Part shown: one piece after another, positions 21,201 to 33,200 of the stretch
How the letters are laid out: each line of letters begins with the position of its first letter
Position numbering within the stretch: position 1 is the first letter of the stretch
Assembly: GCA_963691815.1 (NCBI GenBank)
Contig: OY829662.1
Span: 25,558,056 to 25,622,055, forward strand
DNA from: Echiichthys vipera
Taxonomy: Eukaryota; Chordata; Actinopteri; Perciformes; Trachinidae
Reading direction: 5' to 3'
DNA: 64,000 nt
Program-made: the position numbers and the translations under genes
Notes under the pieces: generated by a model
Seen by the model: the letters and a program-made list of their open reading frames with translations, nothing else
Databases searched by the model: none
Told to the model about the DNA's origin: nothing

Positions 21201-24200
21201 CAGAATCAGGATAATTAGTTGCTTTTATTGTTTATCAGTGTTGTTAAAAGGCGACATGCTTTTTGTGTGTGGTAAGTTTGAAAGCTGATATACAGTTATT
21301 GTATTAGTGGTACAAGTTAATAAGATGTCATTATATTGTTTTGACAATCAACAAAATGTTATGTTTTTCCTTTGCTGGTTGTTCCACATATTCATGTTTT
21401 GATGTTATTCATTTATTGATTGATTTGGAGTGCATTTTTCATCAAAAGCAGCCTAAACTAATAATAGATACTCAACTGGGTTGTGCCAATGGCGATGGAA
21501 TGCTGACAGTGTAATTAACATGCGTCTTGCTCAGTGTGTGACCTGCACTTGTAAATAAACATTTAGGCCTTACATGGAACCATTCAATTTAATTTTATTT
21601 GCAGTGCAAATTCATAACAAAAGTTATCTCAGGACACTTTACAGAGTAGGTAAAGACCACACCACATGAATGACTTATTCATGATTTACAGAGACCCAAC
21701 AATTCCCCCTGCAACGAAAACCTTCCCTATAACAGACAGGAACGTGGGACAGACCCAGCTCTGTGGAGGACGGACGTCTGTCTTGAGTGGTTGGAGGAAG
21801 AAAAGGAGAGAGAAAAGACAGACAGATGGACAGAGAGAGACAAGGACAGATACAAAGACAGAGAGACAGACAGTCCCAGAGATGCAAGCAACCACAAAAG
21901 TAGCAATAACTATAATAATATCTATAGTTATGTGAATATGACTTATATGTTATGGCAGTTAATAAAGTAGAATAGTAGAACCAAGCACAGCTAAGGTGAC
22001 AGAATATGAAAATGATAATAATTATGGTGGTAAATATGATCAATGATGAGTAGCAGTAATAACAGCTGTGATACAGCGAGGCATACCACTGATTGGTCGA
22101 CTAATGGACCTAAATGATGCTACTGGTCGACAAGGAAAATTCTTAGTCAGGGGCAGACCTGGTAGTTGCATGATGAGTTGCAGCAAAGCCAAATTTAAGT
22201 TAGTTACGTGTAAACAAAACCCTCTGCAAAACATACTTAAAACGCACTTCAATGCACTCCTGTTCTCCACAAGGAGCTGGAGTGCATGTTTAAAACATCG
22301 TGTCGGACACATTCTGCTCTCTCAACCCAGCATGTTAATGGTCAACAGGGAGAAAATGGACAGACTGCAGAGTGACAGGTCTAAAAAATAAATGTCAATA
22401 CTTTTATCGTATGATCATGTGTATGTTCCCTTTTTAAGTATGTTCTCTTCTTATTGAGAATTGAGCATACATTTGCTTTTCTTAGCATTTGTTCTTTCTG
22501 TACAAACATGAACATACAATGCAAACAACTGCTGCAAATAGAAGCTGAAACTCTCTCTTTGTTTCTCTCTCAGGCGGTTAGGGGTGGAGCTTGGCAAGGT
22601 GCAGGTGTACCAGGAAGCTAACAGAGGTAAGATGATGTGTGACATGAGAATGACTCCCTGTGTACGCGTAGACCTTTACTTATTATTTAATCAGGTAGTG
22701 TCACAGATCAAGATCTTTTTTTTGCAAGAGAGACCTGAATGCAGCAAGAACCAATGAGACACACAACAAAACACAGCCAGTCACACACAAGCCCCTACAA
22801 ACAGAAAACAAACACACACCTCTCTAAAATGTAATGGTTATATAGTGCAAAACACTGTGAGGTAGTCCTCCCCAGTTTAAGTATTTGCCTGTGTAAATTC
22901 AGTACCAATATGTGTGTAGGTGGAAGGGAGATAGGAACGCTGAAGGCAGAGTGTCATCTACACATGGTTTGAGCTGGAGAAGAGCTATATGCACAGATTA
23001 TATCATCTGCATAAAAAAGGATATTATTGGTAGGCGTGTGGATATGACAAGATAATTGTGCAACACTGTATTAGTTGGCCACTATACTGGTCATCACCTA
23101 TAAAATAGAATAAAAACAACCAAGAGTGACGCCCACAGTTTAATAAATACATTTCTACACAAGGGGACCATAACCCAGGAGTTTGTGGACACTGATCCTG
23201 TTTTGTTTCTCAGCAAGATGTGCATATGATGTGACGTTCAGGCATCAGCAGTTTTCAGAAACTTTATTTTGTTTACTCCTGTAAATTTGTGTTTGTCACC
23301 ATCTGAGGACAATATTTTATGGATGGTAACGAGGAGTTGGCCAGGGTGGGCTATGAAAAAGAAGAAAGGTTATTGTCACCCACTACTTCAGGTGTTAGGG
23401 TAATGAACCCGCACCATTTTAGTTCTTTGTGCATCTACTTGTTTGTTCACCAGTGTAAGAGACCGCTCCGCGTTAAACACACTCAGATGCAAAAGTCAGT
23501 TTTTGTCATTTGGGATGTGAGCAATCTAAGAAGACAGAGGAGTAATAGACTCTATCGAAATAAAATAAACTGATTATCTAAGGAGAGTTCTCCTATTTTT
23601 TTGACAATTGGCTGCTGACAAAATATACTAATTAGTGTTCAAATATATGTTTTTCACATATAAAAGGGCCATTCAACAAATGGGACTGATGGTCAGGGAT
23701 AAATGTTAGCAGAGGTAAGTTAATTCCTTGTGGAGGAGCAATAAGATCCAAGGAAGTTGGTATATGAATTTGGCTTTGACTGTAGAATAAAAGACAAACA
23801 AAACTGTATACTAACACCTACCGACTTTAGGTGTTTAGTATACAGTTTTGTTGTTTTTGCAGGTTTCAACAAAATGTTCAATATTTAATTTTTTTTTTTT
23901 TAATTTAATATTCTACCCTGTTTCCTTGCTTTTCCTGTGACTTTGATATTACAAGCGGTGATAGAAACATATATTCGGGATTTTCCCCACTAATGATATG
24001 CCCTTTAAATTGCTCCCTGGCTAGTAACATGTTATGTAAAATATCATTGTGGAATGTCTGAGGCCTGGGCGGACTGGTCAAATTAAAACAAGTGATGACT
24101 AGGCTTAAACACCTGGGATCTAAAATTGTGTTTCTTCAGGAAACATATTTAACTTCAGGTGAGGTTATCAGATTAAGAAGAAGATGGCGGGGTCTTGATG

Positions 24201-27200
24201 CCAGTTATTCACCCCATGCTAGGGCTGTGGTCATATTAAGACACAAGTCCATCCCCTTTCAAATAAATACCACCACTCTGGACCCTGGAGGAAGATTTAT
24301 CATTCTACAAGGTCACTTATTTGCCCAATATCTTAATATTATAAAGTATAACACTTTCTTCATTAAGAGGGGAAATTATTATGGGTGGTGACTACAACTG
24401 CGCATTGAACCCCAATATTGATCGGTGTTGTAAGCAAGACTCCTACCACAACCAATCTAGGAAAGTAATCCTCGACTTTATGGATGAGCTGGGCCTGTGT
24501 GATGTCTGGAGGGAGTTTCATCCAGATGAGAGAGAGAATTCTCCTGCTACTCAGCAACTCATAAAGCATTTTCACGACTAGACTTCATTTTGATTGCTAG
24601 GACTTCACTTCCTTATTTTGAGAAATGCTATTACAGTAGTATAATAATTTCTGACCATGCTACAGTGTCTGTAGAATACAGCTCTTCGAAAGAATTCTGT
24701 GGACCTCCCAGGTGGAGATTTGATACCAAGTGGCTAGACGACCCAGAGTTTATCCGCTTCACTGACCAACAGATACAATTGTTCTTCCAGGTCAACACTT
24801 CTGAAACTTCACCCTTAGTTAGATGGGAAGCTTTTATAGCTTATATCAGAGGGCAAATAATTAGCTACTCCAGTAGTAGTAGTAGTCCCAATTCAAAAAC
24901 AAAATGTTGGAAATTGAAAGAGAAATTAAATCATTAGAAAGTGAAATTAATTAAGAAAACTCTGGTGCTTGAGCATAAACTGACAATACTTGGAGCCCAT
25001 TATAATGAACAGTCAGCAAACAAGGCTCTAGCTGGTTTTAAACAAACTAAAACAGTCATTCTACGACCCGGGGGAGAAAGCAGGTCAATGGTTTGCTTTG
25101 AGAATTAAAACTGTACAAATTAATTCATGATAGAAAAATTCAATGGAATTAGGACAACTGATCCAAAGAAAATAAATGAAACATTCAAATTATTTTATGA
25201 AAAACTCTATAGATCAGATCGATATGCCACCTACTCTTTCCAGTGCCCTCATTACGAACACAGCATTTAAATGTGACTCCTACAGACCCACATCTCTCAG
25301 ATACTAAACTCATTGCTAAAATTCTAGCTTTAAGGCGAGAACAACACCTGCCAGATCTTGTACACGTAGATCAAAACGGGTTTATCAGAAGCAGGCAGGC
25401 ATTTCACAATTTGAGAAGGGGGTTTAACATTCTACGTTTTGACGAGGGGCGTCCGGGTGCAGCCATTCTATCACTGGATGCTGAGAAGGCTTTGGACAGG
25501 GTGAAATTGCCGTATCTGTTCGAATTGCTCCTAAGATTTGGCCTTGGAGAAAATATAATTAAATGGATAAAACTGCTATACACTAGCCCTAGTGCAGAGG
25601 TTTGACTAATCCCTTCACTTCAAAACCCTAACCTTTTCAGGGGAACTTGTCAGGGCTGCCTGCTTTCGCCCCTCCTCTTTCTATTGTCAATTGAACCCGT
25701 AGCTTTGACAATCAGATCCCACATCCTAATTACTGGAGCAATAATTGGAAACTACGAACACCGTATTGGCCTTTATGCGGATAATATTGTACTGTTCTTA
25801 AAAAATCTGGCACAGTCCTTACCAACACTTACTAAACTATTGGAGTCTTTTGGGAGTTTTTCTGGTTATAAAGTGAATAATACAAAGTGTAAAATACTGT
25901 TTCTTGCGAAGAATAAAAGAGTCTGCCCCCCAGTGGAGATCTAATCTCTCCACCTAGTCCTGGGTCTTCCCCCGAGGCCTCCTCCCAGCTGGACATGCCT
26001 GGAACACCTCCCTAGGGAGGCGCCCAGGGGGCATCCTTACTAGATGCCCGAACCACCTCAACTGGCTCCTTTCAACGCTGAGGAGCAGCGGCTCTACTCC
26101 GAGTTCCTCACGGATGGCTGAACTTCTCACCCTATCTCTAAGGGAGACTCCTGATGCTGATCCTCATCCCAGCCGTTTCACACTCGGCTGCGAACCGATC
26201 CAGTGAGTGCTGAAGGTCACTGACCGACGATGCCATCAGGACTACATCATCTGCGAAAAGCAGAGACGAGATCCTAAGCCCACTGAACTGCAACCCCTCC
26301 CCACCACGACTACGCCTTGACATCCTGTCCATGAAAATCACGAACAGGATTGGTGAAAAAGCGCACCCCTGGCGGAGGCCAACCCCCACCGGAAACGAAT
26401 CCGACTTACTCCCGAGGATCCGGACACAGCTCTCGCTTTGGGTGTACAGAGATTGGATGGCCCACAGAAGTGACCCCCTCACCCCATACTCCCGCAGCAC
26501 CTCCCACAGTATCTCCCGAGGAACCCGATCATATGCCTTCTCCAGATCCACAAAACACATGTAGACTGGATGAGCATACTCCCAGGCCCCCTCCAGGATC
26601 CTTGCGAGAATGAAGAGCTGGTCCGTTGTTCCACGTCCAGGACGGAATCCGCATTGTTCCTCTTCAATCTGAGGTCCGACTATAGGACAAACCTCTTTTC
26701 CAGCACCTTGGAGTAGACTTTACCAGGGAGGCTGAGTAGTGTGATACCCCTTTAATTGGCACACACCCTCTGGTCCCCCTTTTTAAAAAGAGGAACCACC
26801 ACCCCGGTCTGCCACTCCCTTGGCACTGTCCCAGACTTCCACGCAATGTTGAAGAGGCGTGTCAACCAAGACATCCTTACTAGATGCCCGAACCACCTCA
26901 ACTGGCTCCTTTCAACGCTAAGGAGCAGCGGGTCTACTCCGAGTTCCTCACGGATGGCTGAACTTCTCACCCTATCTCTAAGGGAGACTCCAGCCACCCT
27001 CCTGAGAAAACCCATTTCGGCCGCTTGTACCCGCGACCTCGTTCTTTCGGTCATGACCCAGCTTTCATGACCATAGGTGAGGGTAGGAACGAAGATTGAC
27101 CGGTAGATCGAGAGCTTTGCCTTCCGGCTCAGCTCTCTTTTTGTCACAACGGTGCGGTAGAGCCACTGCAACACCGCCCCCGCTGCTCCGATTCTCCGGC

Positions 27201-30200
27201 CAAAGTCACGCTCCATCTTCCCCTCACTCGTGAACATGATCCCGAGGTACTTGAACTCCTTCACTTGGGGTAAGGACTCATTCCCTATCTGGAGTAAGCA
27301 ATCCACCGGTTTCCTGCTAAGAGCCATGGCCTCAGATTTAGAGATGCTGATCCTCATCCCAGCCGTTTCACACTCTGCTGCGAACCGATCCAGTGAGTTC
27401 TGAAGGTCACTGACCGACGATGCCATCAGGACCACATCATCTGCGAAAAGCAGAGACGAGATCCTCAGCCCACCGAACTGCAACCCCTCCCCACCACGAC
27501 TACGCCTTGATATCCAGTCTATGAAAATCACGAACAGGATTGGTGAAAAAGCGCACCCCTGGCGGAGGCCAACCCCCACCGGAAACGAATCCGACTTACT
27601 CCCGAGGATCCGGACACAGCTCTCGCTTTGGGTGTACAGAGATTGGATGGCCCACAGAAGTGATCCCCTCACCCCATACTCCCGCAGCACCTCCCACAGT
27701 ATCTCCCGAGGGACCCGGTCATATGCCTTCTCCAGATCCACAAAGCACATGTAGACTGAATGAGCATACTCCCAGGCCCCCTCAAGGATCCTTGCGAGAA
27801 TGAAGAGCTGGTCCGTTGTTCCACATCCAGGACGGAATCCGCATTGTTCCTCTTCAATCTGAGGTCCGACTATAGGACGAACCTCCTTTCCAGCACCTTG
27901 GAGTAGACTTTACCAGGGAGGCTGAGTAGTGTGATACCCCTGTAATTGGCACACACCCTCTGGTCCCCCTTTTTAAAAAGAGGAACCACCACCCCGGTCT
28001 GCCACTCCCTTGGCACTGTCCCAGACTTCCACGCAATGTTGAAGAGGCGTGTCAACCAAGACAGCCCCTCTGAACCCAAAGCTTTCAGCATCTGGAAATA
28101 AAATTACTCCTGACATAAAAGACCTTGTTCCAGAGAACTATAATCCTATTTTAACTTCTGTATCAGAATCCCTTAAAAGATGGTCAGAGCTACCTATTTA
28201 TTTAATCGGATGTGTCAACATTTTTAAAATGAACATCTTACCCAAATTTCTACATCTATTCCAATCCATTCCTTTACACCCCCCATTGAATCTATTTAAT
28301 AAATTGAAAAAGTTAACTAATTTCATTTGGAATAATAACGGCCGAGACTAAGATTCGCACTACTTTACTTGCCGTATGACAGGGGAGGACTCCAAATCCC
28401 AAACTTTCTCTGGTACTATTGGGCAGCCCAGATTACAGCAGCCATGTAATGTTTCATGGACGGTGCTTCTGTGCCCTGGGTTCCAATATAAAACGCATCT
28501 ACAGCTCCATAACCCCTAAATCTTTAATTGTATGCAGATTCTTTAAAAAAAACCTAAGCCCACTTAAACATAATGTCAGATATATCAGGTTTCACACCTT
28601 TATGGGGAAACCACAGATTTTCACAAGGTAGAGCCGACCCTGGCTGAAAGAGAAAGAGACAGAGAATCAGCAAAGTAATGGATTTGTATGACAAAATTAA
28701 TATTCTTCATGGCTTTGAGGATTTGCAAAGAATTTACAATATCCGGAGAAAACACTTTAAATACCTACAAGTTAGGAATTACATTCCAGCAGCATCTAAA
28801 CAATCCCCTCCTAAACCCCCTCAGTCTAGTCTTGTAAAGGCCATACTAGATCACTGTCAAGGCCAGGGCAGATATCCGTCTTGGATAAAGTGATTGTAGA
28901 TGCATCTAAAGAATCTTCAGACGGTAAAAGATTGGCTTGGTCTAGCCATTTTGATGCAGAGATCTCTCAAGTTGACAGGAAGACAGTTTTTTCAGAAAGC
29001 ACAAAGCCAGACTGTCAACACAAGATTGAAATTGTTACAACTTAAATGGATCATGCGTTCATACCTAACTCCTGCCCTGTTACTGTTACATGGCTTTGAC
29101 AACAATAATTTTGATTCCTGTATTAAATGTAGCGGGAAGAAGGCACATTATTACACTGCCTGTGTAACCAAATTAAGACATTCGGGGAAAAGTCATTCAG
29201 ACTATATCTGACATTATATCTGTTAATCTTCCAGTTTGCCCTCGGATATTTATCCTAGGACTAGTTCTGAGTTAGGAGTGTCAGGTGCAAATAAAAAGAT
29301 CATTTTGTGCTCACTTCAGGCTAAACACTGTATAGCTACTTCCTGGAAGAGCACTGAGCCTCCCTCAGTTAAACACTGGTTTAAAAGCCTCTCCAACGTT
29401 CTGGCCATGGAGAAACTGACATATGCCACCAAGGGACGTTGCGGCTCCGAGCGTCACTGCTTTCCCCCTACATGTCGTCTGGACCTTGCGCAGTAACCCA
29501 ATCATGTAGTTCTCACAACTTCTCTCAGATTCGGCCGGTTCCAGGAATCAAAGGTGTTTGTCTCTTGGGTCAAGCACTGAAGAAAGAGGTGCTGTTTACC
29601 AATCGAGTACATTTGAAACGAGGACTACTTGAGGAATCGTTCACTCACGCCCATCCCTAGTTTATTATCCTGATTCACTTTGCTATTTCACAGGTCTACC
29701 CTGGTGACTACATTCTAGCTTCGCTCAAAGAGTCTCAACCTTGCACGAGCATCAATGGAGGGCGAGATCCAGAATTTCTTTGAGAAGAAAGAGAGAGAAT
29801 CTACATATCCTTCAAATGTCATGATTATGTATGAAGCTTCAAGCTTAATGTGCAAAATCCTGGCTGTGCTACAGTACTGTCAGCATGGCTAAACTGAACA
29901 GTTAACAGTAGTAGTGGTATGTCAGACGGATATTCCACAACATGAATATTCAAAGTTTCTTTGACTCTCAAACTGCTGATTAATCATCAGTTGTTCCTGT
30001 GTTTTTGCTGGACAGTTGGCTCTGCCTAGGAAGCATTTTGTTTTTTAATCTCTTCTCCGTGGGAGGCACATTTTTGGAATGCTAGTATCCACAATATCAC
30101 ACAGTGGGAGGGGCTGGGGTGTTTGTGTGAGAGGCATAAAGGACTCAGATAGCCCTCAAATGAAGCTGACAGGCCTTGCAGGCTTTGTTTTGAGGTAGGA

Positions 30201-33200
30201 GTGTGTGTGTGTGTGTGTGACTGTTTGTGTTTATGTGCGCACATTTTCTCTCTCCCGTTCTCACGTCCTGTTTGTTTCCATAGAAACACGGGTACAGATT
30301 CAAGAGTCGGTGCGAGGCAAAGATGTCTTTGTTATCCAGACGATGTCCAAGTAAGTAAGAAAGAACACACACAACTGACATTTCAACAGTTTTCCCTGAA
30401 ACATCTCACTCACATCACGTCCTGACGACACTGTCCCCCTCTGCTTTTTCTCACTCTCCCTCTGCTGCATCAGGGATGTGAACACCACCATAATGGAGAT
30501 GCTGATCCTGGTGTACGCGTGCAGGACGTCGTGTGCCCGAAGCATCACAGGCGTCCTTCCCTACTTCCCCTACAGCAAGCAGTGTAAGATGAGGAAGAGG
30601 GGCTCAATCGTCTCCAAGCTCATTGCCTCTATGATGTGTAAAGCTGGTAAGTGGGAGGGGATCGTTAAACAGCACAAAACAGGAGGGAAGATTGGTCATT
30701 TCTAGTTTGGTTCTATTTGCTTACAACATCACAGTTACATTTAATCAACAGAAAATTTGACATCCATGCGGAGTGAATGTGTAAAATAGGTGAACATGTC
30801 TACAAGGCTACACTGAAAGTGCATCTGTTCATACTTGCACACATTTGACACATTGTTGTAAAAATGCAGATCCACACTAATCTTAATGCAGGCATTAACA
30901 TTACTGAACATGTCTGTGTAGGTCTTACCCACCTGATCACCATGGACCTCCATCAGAAAGAGATTCAAGGCTTCTTCAACATCCCAGTGGACAATCTGAG
31001 AGCCTCCCCATTCCTGCTGCAGTACATACAGGAGGAGGTAAAACCCCATGCTAGATACACATCATGAGTTGCATATTAATTAAGCTTCTAATTAGTTTTC
31101 TTACCCTTAACCCCACAACAAGCAAGCTACATCCACATTACTAGATTTTCATTCTAAAACAAAAATAATCTCCTCCATGCAAGCATTTTAGCCCGTATCA
31201 GAAATAATCTCTGTCCAAATTCACACGTCTGAGGACACACATCACATGACCATTCGTGTACACTGGGCATGCACGTTCCAGTGTAAAGAGGAAGTAGAAT
31301 GTTGAATGTTACATTGTGGTTTATAATACAGAAAATAAAAAACAGATGTTGCAGAGCAAATATGGTGACATATTAGTTTTTGGAATATTCTTCAAATGGA
31401 AAGACCGGGCAAAAACCCTTGCAGATGACTCCACATTCAAAGTTGCCCAAGACCGAAACATTGATCCTGCTTTGCTGTTCCAACAGTTCCTGATCATGTG
31501 GAAAACTGGACGGTTTTTGATTTTCACAGGAGGATGTAATGAGCTATGAGCTCTGCTCATTTCCCTGTTCGAAGGCAAGGAAATCTTCCGTAAAGCCAAC
31601 AAGCCCCAACTAGCGCAGGCAGTTAATGAGTTCTCGAGCAAGAACTCTTAACAGAACTGTCCTGGATTCCTTCCCACCAACTGAGCATTCTGTCCTTGAC
31701 AGCTGCTCCCGGTTCACTGCTTGTCCTGGAACAAGGTTGACAGTTATGGTGCCATTGCACAGTCATATGCAGACTTTACCATACCCAATCGTGGTAAAGC
31801 AACAGTCGCTTTTGATGTTTCTAGCCAAGGTCCTTCCATCAAAGAAAACAAAGATAACACATCAGAGACGTGGTGAAAACAATCACCCCATCATTAACTT
31901 CAATGCAGAGACTGAGTTGTGGGAAAAAAGGTCCCTTTCCAGATCTTGCAACAAACAAGGACTTATCAATCTTATGACCAAGGAGCTGCAGAGGAAGGGC
32001 TGCACTGTTATCAGTGCATGAGGTGATGCAGACGTGGACATTGTCACAGCTGCAGTCAAGGCCTCAGAACATCAGCCCACAATATTGATAGGGGAGGATA
32101 CAGACTTACTAATTCTTCTCCTCTACTATGCTGAGACGGACAATAGAGGCCTCTATTTTCAGACAAGTCCAAAGCTACTAAAATGTACAACAGTGCGATG
32201 TAACAAGTCCTGAGTAGTGACTTGTGTTCCCAGTTGCTATTTATTCAGGCCTTTACAGGATGTGATACAACTTCACGCATTCTTAGTGTTGGCAAACAGA
32301 CAGCATTCAGGAAACTTGTGAATGGTGACTCAGCCCTCCAGTCCTGTGCAAATGTGTTTCTGCTCCCACACCAAGCAAAGAATGTCATAGAGGACCATTA
32401 GACCAAGGCAATGACAGTGTTGTTTGGCAGAAAGACTACTTATTCACTTGCCCCTTTGCAATACAACCTTTTTAGCAAGAAACTTCTTGCCACCAAATCA
32501 TTGGTTACCCCAGAACATTTGCCTTTAACTGAGTCCTCAACCACATACCACTGCAAAAGAGTTTCCCTCCAGATCATGGTGTGGATTGGAATTAAAGTTG
32601 ACATGAACACAGTGGATGGGGGATGGAAACTGGTGGACAACTGGTTCCTGCCAGCTATGACCATCAAGACTGCTCCCCCAAAAGAGTGTGACGACTAATT
32701 GTAAATCTAGTGAAGGTCACAGCGCAAAAAAGTATAAAAAATAAACCAGAATAGGAGGAAACAAAAGTCAAAGTCAGCTTTAATGTCAATTCTTCACATG
32801 AACAAGACATACAAGGAATCGAAATTGCATTTTTTAGTATCCTGGGTCGGGCTGAGGGGAGAGAGGGAGAGAAAAAGTTATGTATAAATAAGAAAATAAT
32901 CCAAACATTATATAAAAAAATAAAAGAGGTTAGAGGTACTGAACCTTCACGTGGCAGCCCTGTTTTGACAAATTTTACAGTACCACACAGTTGTAATGAA
33001 ATGAAAAAGTGAGTCTTTATTAGAATCAAAAGAATGGTTATGAACCACAGAAACCACCAACACTAGGCAAAACAATATTAGAAAGTGAAAATATGCAATT
33101 ACGTAAGGGAAGATTGTACAACCCCCCCTAAAACAGGGGGGCACAACCCCCCTAAAGCACGGGGCACGGTACGAACGGACAGTGTGAGTGCGCCCTTAGT

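Larger units (their letters stand above)
18272..22573 (+). other. prpsap2: prpsap2 intron between coding exons 1 and 2
   Basis: A 4.3-kb intron. It contains a large interrupted inverted repeat (18661-20951), inside which lie a TGCCTAGCAAC tandem array (19373-19450) and a hAT-like MITE (19627-19825). A dispersed repeat follows (21585-21800). No exon was recognised. Confidence 0.85.
25931..28097 (-). mobile_element. Second LINE segment inserted in the L1 relic: tandemly duplicated, 3'-truncated
   Basis: A minus-strand LINE ORF2 piece of an L2/CR1/Rex-like clade. It reads MLKALGSEGLSWLTRLFNIA, GVVVPLFKKGD, YRGITLL, then the RT core MCFVDLEKAYDRVPREIL, GLRQGCAFSPILFVIF and LLFADDVVLMAS (FADD intact), and ends with LTYGHESW and RSQLRWFGHLVRM. 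The body occurs twice head to tail: 26873-28062 and 26033-26872, the latter lacking 350 bases. The C-terminal block PPGRLPREVFQACPAGRR follows at 26032 down to 25931, where it stops before the natural 3' tail seen in the copy at 8049-8286. The longest open frame (27750-26752, 332 codons) crosses the duplication junction. Confidence 0.85.
22627..30283 (+). other. prpsap2: prpsap2 intron between coding exons 2 and 3
   Basis: A 7.7-kb intron and the largest in the gene. About 5.4 kb of it is LINE sequence (24030-29494), and it also holds a strong hairpin at 23795-23853. The stretches 22627-23790 and 29500-30283 contain no recognised gene or repeat beyond a short GT run (30202-30219). Confidence 0.85.
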
